In this document: one piece after another, positions 7,481-16,447 of the stretch
Layout: every line of letters begins with the position of its first letter
How positions within the stretch are numbered: the stretch's first letter is position 1
Origin: Ureibacillus aquaedulcis
GTDB lineage: Bacteria; Bacillota; Bacilli; Bacillales_A; Planococcaceae
Assembly: GCF_030418165.1 (NCBI RefSeq)
Contig: NZ_JAUHTQ010000015.1
Coordinates: forward strand, 33,920 to 97,919
DNA length: 64,000 nt
Direction of reading: 5' to 3'
Notes under the pieces: generated by a model
Told to the model about the DNA's origin: nothing
The model's database searches: none
Seen by the model: only the letters and a program-made list of their open reading frames with translations
Translations under genes and position numbers: made by a program

Positions 7481-9379
7481 ATGGGAGATTCTAAACGAGA
7501 AAATATTCATCTAATTGAGAAAATAAAGGAACATGGTGAGCTGATTGCTGCTCTTGCATCAGGCCTTATTATATTACTTGCCTGGCGAATGGAATCCACT
7601 GGCTTGTCCACAGCCGCTGTTATCGCTTATCTAACTGCCTTTTTCATAGGTGGTTATGCAAAAGCAAAAGAAGGTATTTTGGATACAATTGAAAATAAAA
7701 ATTTAAATGTTGAATTGTTGATGATCCTGGCAGCAATTGGTTCAGTCATTATTGGCTACTGGACTGAAGGAGCCATCCTTATCTTTATCTTTGCACTAAG
7801 TGGGGCTCTTGAAACCTATGCCATGAATAAAAGTCATCGTGAAATCTCTTCCTTAATGAACTTGCAACCCGAAGAGGCTTGGTTGGTACGAGGTGGATTT
7901 GAACCAATTAAAGTAGTGGTATCCTCATTAAAAGTTGGTGACCATGTATTAATTAAACCGGGTGAAAGAATTCCGGTTGATGGGCATATCTTTAAAGGCA
8001 CTTCATCGATTGATGAATCAGCCATTAGCGGCGAGTCCATACCTGTATCAAAAACAATGGGAGAAGAAGTCTATGCCGGGACAGTTAATTTAAACGGGAC
8101 AATAACAGTCAACATGACCAAACCTAAATCAGAATCACTGTTCCAAAAGATTATTACGCTTGTACAATCGGCTCAAAGCGAAAAATCCCCTTCCCAGCAA
8201 TTTATTGAACGCTTTGAGGGGACTTACGTAAAATTTGTTCTATTAGCGGTAATGTTAATGTTATTCCTTCCCTACTTTCTATTTGGATGGGACTATACAA
8301 CAACTTTCTACAGAGCGATGGTTTTATTGGTAGTGGCGTCCCCATGTGCGTTAGTGGCTTCAATCATGCCGGCAACTTTAGCAGCAATCTCAAATGGTGC
8401 TAAAAATGGGATTCTCTTCAAAGGTGGCGTACATTTAGAGCATTTAAGTGTTCTAAAATTACTAGCCTTGGACAAAACAGGTACTCTAACTGCCGGAACA
8501 CCCGTGGTGACGGATGTAATTGTCAGAGATTCTTTAAATGAACACGAAACCATTGCAACATTGGCGTCAATTGAAGCTCAGTCCAATCATCCATTGGCTC
8601 AAGCAATTGCTAAATATGCAAAAGAACAAAATATTCATCCAACTCAAGGTGTCGAAATTGAAGATATACCAGGCTGGGGATTAAAAGCCAACATTCAAGA
8701 CTCAACTTACCTAGTCGGAAAGCCAGATTTTGTAGGAAAGGATGAGGCTGTGCAATTTGCCGATCATGCAGCAAAAAAGCTTTCAGGGGAAGGAAAAACA
8801 GTGATTTTCCTAAAGGATCAAGAAGGCATTGCAGCACTTGTTGCCCTGAAAGATATAGTACGCGATGAAGCAAAACAAGCCGTGAAGTTATTAAAAGAGC
8901 TTGGCATCCACGTCACTATGCTTACAGGCGATAATAAGAAAACCGCCAAAACGATTGCAGCAGAAGCTGGTGTAGATGAATACATCGCTGAATGTTTGCC
9001 TGAAACCAAAGTAAATCATGTGAAAGGATACTTGGCAAAATATCGAAATATCGGCATGGTCGGCGATGGAATTAATGATGCCCCTGCCCTGGCTACCGCA
9101 ACTGTCGGGATTGCCATGGGGGGCGGTACGGATGTTGCTCTTGAGACAGCTGATATAGTCCTGATGAAAAACGATTTATCAAAAATTGCCTATGCCGTTT
9201 CTCTATCCAAGAAAATGCAAAGAATTGTTAAGCAAAATATTATCTTCTCCATTGCCGTTATAGCCCTATTAATCATTTCCAACTTTCTGCAAATTGTCGA
9301 TCTGCCATTTGGTGTCATCGGCCATGAAGGAAGTACTATTTTAGTTATTTTAAATGGCTTGCGTATGTTAAAATCATAA
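7481..9379 (+). CDS. pfeT: P1B-4-type metal-efflux ATPase (PfeT/ZosA-like)
   Basis: Membrane ATPase expected to export ferrous iron (possibly Zn or Co). The 632 residues carry the actuator motif ISGES (182-186), membrane metal motif SPC (about 287), phosphorylation site DKTGT (about 331), the TGDN and GDGINDAPAL hinge, and HEGST in the last helix (about 615). SPC plus HEGxT marks subclass P1B-4. There is no N-terminal CXXC metal-binding domain. Length and the perfect PerR box match B. subtilis PfeT (formerly ZosA), a PerR-regulated iron exporter. It stands alone with its own terminator. Confidence 0.88.
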   Translation: MGDSKRENIHLIEKIKEHGELIAALASGLIILLAWRMESTGLSTAAVIAYLTAFFIGGYAKAKEGILDTIENKNLNVELLMILAAIGSVIIGYWTEGAILIFIFALSGALETYAMNKSHREISSLMNLQPEEAWLVRGGFEPIKVVVSSLKVGDHVLIKPGERIPVDGHIFKGTSSIDESAISGESIPVSKTMGEEVYAGTVNLNGTITVNMTKPKSESLFQKIITLVQSAQSEKSPSQQFIERFEGTYVKFVLLAVMLMLFLPYFLFGWDYTTTFYRAMVLLVVASPCALVASIMPATLAAISNGAKNGILFKGGVHLEHLSVLKLLALDKTGTLTAGTPVVTDVIVRDSLNEHETIATLASIEAQSNHPLAQAIAKYAKEQNIHPTQGVEIEDIPGWGLKANIQDSTYLVGKPDFVGKDEAVQFADHAAKKLSGEGKTVIFLKDQEGIAALVALKDIVRDEAKQAVKLLKELGIHVTMLTGDNKKTAKTIAAEAGVDEYIAECLPETKVNHVKGYLAKYRNIGMVGDGINDAPALATATVGIAMGGGTDVALETADIVLMKNDLSKIAYAVSLSKKMQRIVKQNIIFSIAVIALLIISNFLQIVDLPFGVIGHEGSTILVILNGLRMLKS

Positions 9380-9384
9380 AGTTT

Positions 9385-9419
9385 CGAGGTGCCCACACTC
9401 ATGAGGCACCTCGTTATAT
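9385..9419 (+). terminator. Intrinsic terminator after pfeT
   Basis: CGAGGTGCC and GGCACCTCG form a perfect 9-bp stem directly downstream of the stop; the following T run is weak. Confidence 0.65.
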
Positions 9420-9446
9420 TTATGAAGAAGAAAACTTTAAAGATAG

Positions 9447-9486
9447 TAAAAAAGAGCTTTTGCATTTAACCGCGAAAGCTCTTTGC
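9447..9486 (-). terminator. Intrinsic terminator after yihY gene
   Basis: AAAGAGCTTT pairs with AAAGCTCTTT, and the minus strand continues into a T run. Confidence 0.7.
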
Positions 9487-9490
9487 ATTC

Positions 9491-10417
9491 TTATTCTTTA
9501 TAACCCTTTTTTACTAAGCTTCTTTTATGCATGGTTGCATTTAATAACCCTCCAAAAATGAGGATCATTCCTGTAAAGTATAGCCACAGCATCAGGATGA
9601 TTACCCCAGCAATACTTCCATACGTTGAAGCGTAATTTCCGAAATTATTGACATAGATAGAAAATCCGTAAATTAGTGCCACCCAAGCGACTGTGGAAAA
9701 AATTGCACCTGGTAAAGTACTCAATACACGCAGCCTTGGGTCCGTGTTTGGAATAATCCAGTACATTAAGCTTAAAACGACGAAGATTAATGCTGGTGGA
9801 AGAATCCATCTTATCATTTCCCAAAATCTTGCGAAGGTCTCTTCAACCCCTAAAAAATCAAACAAATTATAGGCAAACTGATGGCCGAATATGGAGATGA
9901 ACAAAACAATCAAAATTACGGCAACAAGGGCAATGGTAAATACCAGTGACATTCCTCGATTAATCAACCCGGACTTTGGCTCAGTTTCATATGCTCCATT
10001 TAGGGTTTTGATTAGTGCATTTACGCCTCTTGATGCAGACCAGATAGTTCCCAAAATCCCTATAGATAGCAACCCACCGCCATTTTGGGTAGTTAATATT
10101 TCCGTTAAGGTTCCTTGCGTCAATAAAAAGACTTCTGTCGGAACCATCGTTTGGATGAAGTCAAATACATAGTCTTGGTCCACATTTAGATAGGGCAGTA
10201 ATGTTACGATAAATATTAACAAAGGAAAGAATGATAACAAGAAGAAGTAAGCTAATTGAGCTCCCATACCCGAAATATCAACGTCTTTCATCCGTACAAT
10301 CAAATCCTGGAAAAAGCCTTTTGTCGTTGTTACATCAATTTTGGACTCATCCGGGTCTACAAAGGATTTAGCTATGGATAATACATTATCATCATGCGTT
10401 TTTTTCTCTACACTCAC
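9491..10417 (-). CDS. YihY/BrkB (virulence factor BrkB) family membrane protein
   Basis: A 308-residue membrane protein with about six hydrophobic segments and the family hallmarks: a GAQLAYFFLLSFFPLL first helix, GTIWSASRGVNALIKTLNGAY in the middle, and YGSIAGVIILMLWLY near the C-terminus. The family was once misnamed ribonuclease BN; its molecular function is unknown. A 30-residue hydrophilic N-terminal extension precedes the first helix. Only 26 bases separate it from the ytxH-like gene upstream, so the two are probably co-transcribed. Confidence 0.88.
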   Translation of the reverse strand: MSVEKKTHDDNVLSIAKSFVDPDESKIDVTTTKGFFQDLIVRMKDVDISGMGAQLAYFFLLSFFPLLIFIVTLLPYLNVDQDYVFDFIQTMVPTEVFLLTQGTLTEILTTQNGGGLLSIGILGTIWSASRGVNALIKTLNGAYETEPKSGLINRGMSLVFTIALVAVILIVLFISIFGHQFAYNLFDFLGVEETFARFWEMIRWILPPALIFVVLSLMYWIIPNTDPRLRVLSTLPGAIFSTVAWVALIYGFSIYVNNFGNYASTYGSIAGVIILMLWLYFTGMILIFGGLLNATMHKRSLVKKGYKE

Positions 10418-10443
10418 AATTTGCCCACTCCCCCTCGGTCCAC

Positions 10444-10773
10444 TTAGTTCAAATTTTCAGGTAAAATGATCTCGCTCTTTGATTCTTTATAGCTATTTGG
10501 AACACGTTCAGGAAACTTTTTCGTTTCTTCAAGTTTGCTTGCAATTGCATTAATATTTTCTGAAGTATTCACATATATTTTTTGTGCTGCCTCTACTTTT
10601 TGTTCAATCATTTGTTGTAGTTCCTCTCGATTTTTCGCATAATAAACGACTTGATCCTTCGCTTTTTTTGTTGCTTCTATAGTATGTTCTCTCGTTTTAC
10701 GGTCAAACATACTAACAATCGCACCGACAATGGCACCCGCTACAATTGATTTCACCAATTTACTTTCATTCAT
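10444..10773 (-). CDS. YtxH domain-containing protein
   Basis: A 109-residue protein with one short N-terminal glycine/alanine-rich hydrophobic segment (IVAGAIVGAIVSMF, about 10-23) followed by a basic amphipathic helix, the layout of YtxH/general-stress small membrane proteins. Function is unknown beyond association with stress regulons. The downstream yihY gene follows closely. The ATG has a strong AGGAGGTAA ribosome site. Confidence 0.7.
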   Translation of the reverse strand: MNESKLVKSIVAGAIVGAIVSMFDRKTREHTIEATKKAKDQVVYYAKNREELQQMIEQKVEAAQKIYVNTSENINAIASKLEETKKFPERVPNSYKESKSEIILPENLN

Positions 10774-10942
10774 AATTCTTACCTCCTGTACAAAATCAAA
10801 ACTCTAATTTTATGGTAATATTTCCTTTACATTACCCATTGTATTAGAAATATAATCCTTTTTAAAGTTAACCAATTGTTATTGACAAAGAAGGGCATTG
10901 AATGGAATGATTATATGGAGACTCCTGAAAGGTGGGGACAAG

Positions 10943-11164
10943 ATGGATTTAACTAAACCATCAAAAGAAAATGTGTTTTATATGATTGAGCAAATTAAAG
11001 AAAAACTGCGCATGGTAAATGTTGACGCTATGAAATCAGAACATTTCACGGATGAACATTACGAAGATATATTGTATCTTTACGAAATGGTTATGAAACG
11101 CAACACATTTAGTCCAAGTGAAATGCAAGCCATTGTTTCCGAGCTTGGCACATTACGAAAATAA
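10943..11164 (+). CDS. DUF1128 family protein (YfkK-like)
   Basis: A 73-residue cytosolic protein starting at [11 protein letters not shown], chosen because a GGTGGGGAC ribosome site precedes that ATG; an in-frame ATG at 10898 has none. YfkK-type proteins are short, helical and of unknown function. In B. subtilis yfkK lies close to yfkH, a yihY relative, so this neighbourhood looks conserved. A strong terminator follows at once. Confidence 0.8.
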   Translation: MDLTKPSKENVFYMIEQIKEKLRMVNVDAMKSEHFTDEHYEDILYLYEMVMKRNTFSPSEMQAIVSELGTLRK

Positions 11165-11214
11165 AAAAAGTTTCCGACGCTGGAATTCTTTCCAGCGTGG
11201 AAGCTTTTTTTATT
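11163..11214. terminator. Bidirectional intrinsic terminator
   Basis: AAAAAAAGTTTCC-ACGCTGGAA pairs with TTCCAGCGT-GGAAGCTTTTTTT around a 3-4 base loop. It separates the DUF1128 gene from convergent psuG. Confidence 0.85.
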
Positions 11215-11233
11215 GGAGAACTGTTATTCGTTT

Positions 11234-12148
11234 TTATTTATTTTGGTTTAAAGCTACTGCGATTGCAGCGCCAACTCTTGCGTTATTTTTAACAAGGGCA
11301 ATATTTGACTCCAAAGATTTTCCTTCTGTTAGTTCTTTCACCTTGCCAAGCAGGAATGGTGTTACATCTTTCCCTTTAATGCCTTTTTCTTCCGCTTCCA
11401 CTAATGCTTTTTCAATAATTCCGTTGATAAAACCTGCATCCAGGGCTTCTTCTTTTGGAATTGGATTTGCAATCACAGATCCACCTTTCAAACCCAGATC
11501 CCATTTAGCTCTCATCATATCTGCCACTTCTTCTGCAGAATCTAGGCGGATGTTAACAGTGAATTCACTCTCCCTAGTATAGAATGCCGGCAACATATCC
11601 GTCCCAAATCCTACAACCGGTACACCTTTCGTTTCAAGATACTCAAGTGTCAAGCCGATATCCAGAATCGATTTTGCCCCGGCACATACAACGGCCACAT
11701 TTGTTTGAGATAACTCTTCTAAGTCAGCAGAAATATCCATAGTCGTTTCCGCCCCTCTATGAACCCCTCCAATACCACCAGTTACAAATAATTCGATTCC
11801 AGCAAGCTCCGCGGCAATCATTGTTGCTGCTACAGTAGTAGCTCCAAGTTTTTTCGTTGCCAGTAAATAACCTAGGTCGCGACGTGAAGTTTTTGCAACA
11901 TTATCAGCATTTCCGAACATTTCAAGCTCTTCATCCGTTAAGCCGATTTTAATTTTTCCACCGATAATTGCAATCGTTGCCGGCACTGCCCCATTGTCTC
12001 GGATAATTTGTTCCACTTCTCTTGCTGTTTGAACATTTTGAGGATAAGGCATACCGTGTGAGATAATTGTAGACTCAAGCGCTACAATCGGTAACCCCTT
12101 TTCCTTTGCTTCCAAAACTTCTTGTGAATACGATAGGTATTTTTCCAT
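11234..12148 (-). CDS. psuG: Pseudouridine-5'-phosphate glycosidase
   Basis: Cleaves pseudouridine 5'-phosphate to uracil and ribose 5-phosphate, the second step of pseudouridine salvage, in the cytosol. The 304-residue product has the usual length and conserved blocks [16 protein letters not shown] near the N-terminus (with the catalytic Glu), [11 protein letters not shown] in the middle, and [16 protein letters not shown] near the C-terminus. It lies one base after psuK in the same operon, which supports the pathway. Confidence 0.93.
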   Translation of the reverse strand: MEKYLSYSQEVLEAKEKGLPIVALESTIISHGMPYPQNVQTAREVEQIIRDNGAVPATIAIIGGKIKIGLTDEELEMFGNADNVAKTSRRDLGYLLATKKLGATTVAATMIAAELAGIELFVTGGIGGVHRGAETTMDISADLEELSQTNVAVVCAGAKSILDIGLTLEYLETKGVPVVGFGTDMLPAFYTRESEFTVNIRLDSAEEVADMMRAKWDLGLKGGSVIANPIPKEEALDAGFINGIIEKALVEAEEKGIKGKDVTPFLLGKVKELTEGKSLESNIALVKNNARVGAAIAVALNQNK

Positions 12149-12149
12149 G

Positions 12150-13238
12150 TTAGTTGTTCCTCCAATTGTTTAATTCATCAGCTGTTATATTTTGTCTGAC
12201 GGTTTTGTCCGACTGCAAGGTTTTCCTTGCATTATCTTGACCAAATTCTACTGCACCCATAAAGGATTCTCCGTTTAGGATGCCATGCAAAAAGCCGCCG
12301 ACAAAAGCATCTCCTGCACCCGTTACATCAATAATTTCTTTAGTTTTTTCTGCCTTAAAATAAAATACGCCTTCTACATTACCAACCATGGCCCCTTTAT
12401 CGCCCAGAGTCAAGATGACATTGCTTGCCCCTTTTTCCAGCAGCATTTTAACTGCCATAGAATAATCTTGGTCATTCAATATCCGGATATTGAGATACGC
12501 CTCCGCCTCATCTCGATTACAGATGAAGTAGGTTACTCCGACTAAATCTTCAGGCATATTTTTAATCTTCGGCGCAGATACCGGAATTATTGCAAGTGGC
12601 ACTCCTCTTGTACAGGCTAGGTTTTGCAAGTAAACCACTGTCTCCTTTGGACAGTTTAAGTCAACAATTATACATTTAGCATTACTTAAAAGCGCATCAT
12701 GTCTCTGTATAACAGTTGGCAGCATGGAATCATATATTGACATGTCTGCCATAGCAAGTACTAATTCCCCGTTGGCATCCAATACTGCACTGTACGAACC
12801 TGTTTTGACATCAGGCAGTACTTCGGCATAATCAAGACTCATAAACGCCTGACTTTCTTTTTCAATGAACTTGGCGCCCTGATCTTGCCCCAAGAGTGTA
12901 ATAAGCTTCACTTCATTACCATAGCGTCCTAGATTTTCCGCAATATTTCTGGCAACTCCCCCCACACTTTCTGTAACGGTAGCTGGGTTGGATGTTCCAT
13001 ATTGTACGTGTCCATCAAGATGAAACTTACGGTCTACATTTGCTCCACCAATGGCAATAATTGAATTTCTATCAGGCAGTACATAGGCGCGTCCGATAAT
13101 CTCGCCTTTTTTAGTAAGCCCGGAAATTAGATTGGCAAGAGCCGGACGTGACATATTCAAGGCTTCTGCCATTTCCTGTTGCGATAAAAAAGGGTTGTTC
13201 TTAATGGTTTGAAGAACGAGCTGCTCTTTTTCATTCAC
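12150..13238 (-). CDS. psuK: Pseudouridine kinase (PfkB family) with N-terminal HTH domain
   Basis: Phosphorylates pseudouridine for PsuG. The N-terminal 55 residues form a MarR/Lrp-like winged helix-turn-helix ([20 protein letters not shown]), which the E. coli kinase lacks; the rest is a ribokinase-fold domain with [11 protein letters not shown] and the anion-hole motif [13 protein letters not shown] place the start at a GTG seven bases after AGGTGG; an in-frame ATG at 13265 would add nine residues. The fused HTH and direct repeats upstream suggest that the kinase regulates its own operon. Confidence 0.88.
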   Translation of the reverse strand: MNEKEQLVLQTIKNNPFLSQQEMAEALNMSRPALANLISGLTKKGEIIGRAYVLPDRNSIIAIGGANVDRKFHLDGHVQYGTSNPATVTESVGGVARNIAENLGRYGNEVKLITLLGQDQGAKFIEKESQAFMSLDYAEVLPDVKTGSYSAVLDANGELVLAMADMSIYDSMLPTVIQRHDALLSNAKCIIVDLNCPKETVVYLQNLACTRGVPLAIIPVSAPKIKNMPEDLVGVTYFICNRDEAEAYLNIRILNDQDYSMAVKMLLEKGASNVILTLGDKGAMVGNVEGVFYFKAEKTKEIIDVTGAGDAFVGGFLHGILNGESFMGAVEFGQDNARKTLQSDKTVRQNITADELNNWRNN

Positions 13239-13259
13239 CAACATTCCACCTCGATTCAT

Positions 13260-13292
13260 AAACATTTGTTTATAAGTATAAACTTTTGTTTA
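13260..13292. promoter_or_regulatory. Two direct repeats, candidate operator for the PsuK HTH domain
   Basis: AAACATTTGTTTA and AAACTTTTGTTTA start 20 bases apart, so both face one side of the helix. Each is a near-palindrome. They lie just upstream of the psuK start. The link to the kinase HTH is inference. Confidence 0.45.
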
Positions 13293-13399
13293 ATTTTCGT
13301 CAAAGGAAATATGTAAAATTATCTTGGTGGCGACGAGGTATTTGTGTTTTACATGCGTTCCGGGCAATTTTTATCAATGGGGAATATTTTTTGAGCACA

Positions 13400-14222
13400 A
13401 TCCTCTGTGAGAATAGTTTTTATTGAATGAACCATAGTTGACCAATAGAAACTTGCTCAGAGACAAATTTTTATTGAATGAACCATATTTGTCCATTAGA
13501 ACCCCGTTCAGAGACAAATTTTTATTGAATGAACCATATTTGTCTAATACAACCAGGCTCATAGACAGATTTTTATTGAATGAGCCATATTTGTCTAATA
13601 GAACCAGGCTCATAGACAGATTTTTATTGAATGAGCCATATTTGTCCATTAGAACCCCGTTCAGAGACAAATTTTTATTGAATGAGCCATATTTGTCTAA
13701 TAGAACCAGGCTCATAGACAGATTTTTATTGAATGAGCCATATTTGTCCATTAGAACCCCGTTCAGAGACAAATTTTTATTGAATGAGCCATATCTGTCC
13801 ATTACACCCCCACTCAGAGACAAATTTTTATTGAATGAACCATAACTTGTCCGTTAGAACCTCGTTCAGAGACAAATTTTTATTGAATGAACCATACTTG
13901 TCCAATAGAACCAGGCTCATAGACAGATTTTTATAAAATGAATCATAGTTGTCCAATAGAACCTTACTCACAGAAAAATTTTTATTGAATGAGCCATATT
14001 TGTCCATTAAGACCAGGTTCATAGACAGATTTTTATAAAATGATATATAGTTGTCCAATAGAACCTTGCTCTTAGACAAATTTTTATTGAATGAACCATA
14101 CTTGTCCATTAGAACCCCGCTCAGAGACAAATTTTTATTGAATGAACCATACTTGTCCATTAGAACCCCGCTCAGAGACAAATTTTTATTGAATGAACCT
14201 TATTTAGAACGCCGCTCATAGA
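13400..14222. repeat. Tandem array 1: about 16 units of 51 bp
   Basis: Sixteen units repeat at 51 bp (one is 52 bp, near 13845). Each has an AT-rich block TTTTTATTGAATGARCC, then TTTGTC, a core resembling TTAGAACC, and GACARAT. TTTGTC and GACAAA pair across about 18 bases in most units. Two subtypes alternate: CCATTAGAACCCCGTTCAGA and CTAATAGAACCAGGCTCATA. Because 51 is a multiple of three, both strands stay open, but the apparent proteins have no start signals. The array fills most of the gap between psuK and motB. Confidence 0.9.
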
Positions 14223-14267
14223 CAAATATGCGTACCGATTTCTTAGGTTGCGTTCTCCTTTATCAAC

Positions 14268-14308
14268 AAAAAAACCCGAAAGATAATACTTCCGAGTCTT
14301 TGGGTCAT
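14268..14308 (-). terminator. Intrinsic terminator of motAB
   Basis: On the minus strand GACCCAAAGA pairs with TCTTTCGGGT with a one-base bulge, followed by a T run. It lies just past the motB stop. Confidence 0.75.
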
Positions 14309-14314
14309 GTTGTT

Positions 14315-15076
14315 TTATTCATTTACTTTACTGCCGTCTTCTTCTACTAATTGCTGTATAAGAACTTCTACACGGCGGTTTTGAGTTCGTCCTTCTGCAG
14401 TGTCGTTTGAGGCGATAGGATTGAATTCACCGTAACCCTTTGCACTGAAGTATTTTGGATCAAGCTCGGGATTATTGTCAATAATCATCTTCATCAGGTT
14501 AACTGCACGCATTACAGACAATTCCCAGTTTGAACTGAATTCTGCCGTGTTTTGTGGAACATTGTCTGTATGTCCTGTTACGACAATATGTCTTGCTGGG
14601 TCTAATTGCAGTATTTTCGATAATTCATCGGCAATAGCGGCATAATCCTGCTTTACATCTGCCTTCCCTGGATCGAATAAGATACTGTCCCGAATTGTGA
14701 TTAGTAATCCCTCATCGGTCATTTTTGTTGCGAATGTGCTCTCTAATTCATTGACCGCAATAAAGTTATCTAATCGTTCTTGAATTTCCTGCAGCTCTCT
14801 TTGATCTTGAAGATATGCCGCCTCCTCCTCGGAGACCCCATCTACTATAGTATTTGGTTTTTCAATTACCGACGTATGGTCCATAATGCCCGTCCCGCCA
14901 TCCAAAATCTCGTTAAACACATTTGACATCTTGGTAAGTTTCTCTTGATCGATTGAACTGGAGGCAAATAACACAATAAACAGGGCCAGCAGTAATGTCA
15001 TTAAGTCTGAATATGGCAACAGCCATGATTCATCAACATGCTCATCATGCTTTTTCTTTTTAGCTTTCTTTGCCAT
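14315..15076 (-). CDS. motB: Flagellar motor stator protein MotB
   Basis: Stator subunit that anchors the flagellar motor to peptidoglycan and carries the proton-binding aspartate. After a lysine-rich N-terminus comes the single membrane helix PYSDLMTLLLALFIVLFA with the key Asp, then an OmpA-like peptidoglycan-binding domain (about 125-240) with TGHTDNVPQ and AKGYGEFNPI. The start at 15076 follows GGGTGGT and overlaps the end of motA by 17 bases, implying translational coupling. The helix and MotA partner resemble B. subtilis proton-type MotAB rather than MotPS. Confidence 0.94.
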   Translation of the reverse strand: MAKKAKKKKHDEHVDESWLLPYSDLMTLLLALFIVLFASSSIDQEKLTKMSNVFNEILDGGTGIMDHTSVIEKPNTIVDGVSEEEAAYLQDQRELQEIQERLDNFIAVNELESTFATKMTDEGLLITIRDSILFDPGKADVKQDYAAIADELSKILQLDPARHIVVTGHTDNVPQNTAEFSSNWELSVMRAVNLMKMIIDNNPELDPKYFSAKGYGEFNPIASNDTAEGRTQNRRVEVLIQQLVEEDGSKVNE

Positions 15077-15863
15077 TACCACCCGCCCCACTTTCGTCTG
15101 TGATTTTACGGCGTTCCTCCGTTGGTAGATAAGATGCTAGCTTTTGTTCAATGACGCGAGGGGCTTCACCTTCTAAAACCGATAAAATTCCTTCAATCAT
15201 TAAACTCTTTTGTTTTACTTCTTCCGCTGATTTGCGTTTCAGCTTATTTGCAAAAGGGTTCCATAGTACATAACCCGTAAAAATACCGAGTAATGTTGCA
15301 ACGAATGCACCCGTAATGGCATGTCCCAATTTATCGATATCATTCATATCCCCTAAAGCCGCCATTAAACCAACTACCGCACCAAGTACCCCTAAGGTTG
15401 GCGCATATGTACCTGCTTGAGAGAAAATTAGCGCACCACTTGCATGTCTCTCTTCCAGTGCTTCCACTTCTTCTGTCAGCACATCTCGAATATAGTCTGC
15501 ATTTTGACCATCGACCGCCAAAGTTAACCCGTTCTTCAAGAAAGGATCTTCTACTTCACTGGCTTTGCTTTCAAGTGCCAACAACCCTTCACGTCGAGCT
15601 AAATCTGCCCACTGGGAAAACATTTTAATTATTTCAACTTCATTTGTAAGCTTTTGCTCAGTGAAAAGAATTTTGAATAACTTAGGTACTCTTTTTAACT
15701 CACTCATTGGAAACGCCACAGCAATCGAGGCGATAGTTCCGACAATTATTATTAAAAAGGCTGCAGGGTTAATTAAGATACTTAAGCTTGCACCTTTTAC
15801 AACCATTCCGACAAAAACAGCAATAATTCCGAGTATGATCCCGACTAGCGTTGATATATCCAT
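15060..15863 (-). CDS. motA: Flagellar motor stator protein MotA
   Basis: Four-helix inner-membrane stator subunit that with MotB conducts ions and generates torque. The 267 residues show the MotA layout: two N-terminal helices, a cytoplasmic domain with WADLARREGLLALE, then two helices with TYAPTLGVLGAVVGL and GAFVATLLGIFTGYVLW. It is close to B. subtilis MotA throughout. motA is first in a two-gene operon. No sigma-D promoter was identified by eye in the upstream 350 bases. Confidence 0.94.
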   Translation of the reverse strand: MDISTLVGIILGIIAVFVGMVVKGASLSILINPAAFLIIIVGTIASIAVAFPMSELKRVPKLFKILFTEQKLTNEVEIIKMFSQWADLARREGLLALESKASEVEDPFLKNGLTLAVDGQNADYIRDVLTEEVEALEERHASGALIFSQAGTYAPTLGVLGAVVGLMAALGDMNDIDKLGHAITGAFVATLLGIFTGYVLWNPFANKLKRKSAEEVKQKSLMIEGILSVLEGEAPRVIEQKLASYLPTEERRKITDESGAGGNGKES

Positions 15864-16111
15864 ATATGTTCCTCCAAATCTTCTACTACTCTTTTTTTCG
15901 ACAAAGAATCTATTTTTTTTACAGTTATATGACAGAATGATTGAAACAAGTTAAATATATTTCAAAAATTCTTCAAACTTTCCAATTAAATATACCTCAA
16001 AATGATGATCCAAGGTTTGAAATCTCAAACAGGATTTTCCACTTTTAGAGCAATTTAATAATTCTGCTCATAAATTTTATGAACAGGCACGCTTATATAG
16101 TGCTTACATGA

Positions 16112-16147
16112 AATTGGCAGGAGAATTTTTCGTTTCTCCTACCAATT
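16112..16147. other. Strong isolated inverted repeat in the motA-upstream gap
   Basis: AATTGG-c-AGGAGAA and TTCTCCT-a-CCAATT form a 13-bp stem with one internal C/A mismatch and a short T-rich loop. Neither strand has a T run after it, so it is not a standard terminator. It lies just before a TATAAT-like box (about 16164) that could serve the small gene at 16214. The rest of 15864-16213 holds nothing I can name. Confidence 0.55.
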
Positions 16148-16213
16148 CCTTATAGATATATAGTATAATAAGTTTCAATGACGATTGTTAATTTAGAAAG
16201 GAGTCTTTCAACT

Positions 16214-16354
16214 ATGGGTATGTTTATCTCAACTGTAACTGGCTTTTTCGTTGTGTTAATGATTTCGATGGCAATGTTCATTCACTATTTACGTGTTGGA
16301 TTAGATTCTAAATCTTCAGTACGAATCGATCCAAAACCAACTGAAAAATTCTAA
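16214..16354 (+). CDS. Small single-span membrane protein, unknown
   Basis: A 46-residue peptide with one N-terminal membrane helix (about 3-24, FISTVTGFFVVLMISMAMFI), a basic HYLR boundary and a short polar tail. The ATG follows AAAGGAG at good spacing and an intrinsic terminator follows the stop, so this looks like a genuine short gene. I do not recognise the family and assign no function. Confidence 0.65.
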   Translation: MGMFISTVTGFFVVLMISMAMFIHYLRVGLDSKSSVRIDPKPTEKF

Positions 16355-16361
16355 AAATATT

Positions 16362-16402
16362 AAGTCGGCAAAACTCTCAAACGAGTTTTGCTGGCTTTTT
16401 TC
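16362..16402 (+). terminator. Intrinsic terminator
   Basis: AGTCGGCAAAACTC pairs with GAGTTTTGCTGGCT (one G-T pair) followed by TTTTT. Confidence 0.8.
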
Positions 16403-16447
16403 GTTTATAATGATTTTGTATGAATGAAGAATAGGAGTTGTAGAAGA

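Noticed and set aside
13374..14181. Long repetitive open frames on both strands through array 1
   Set aside because: The frames arise because the 51-bp unit is a multiple of three without stops; a 52-bp unit breaks them near 13825, there is no ribosome site, and both strands are open at once.
13400..14222. CRISPR array
   Set aside because: All 51 bases of each unit are conserved, so there are no variable spacers, and no cas gene lies nearby. The same holds for arrays 2 and 3.
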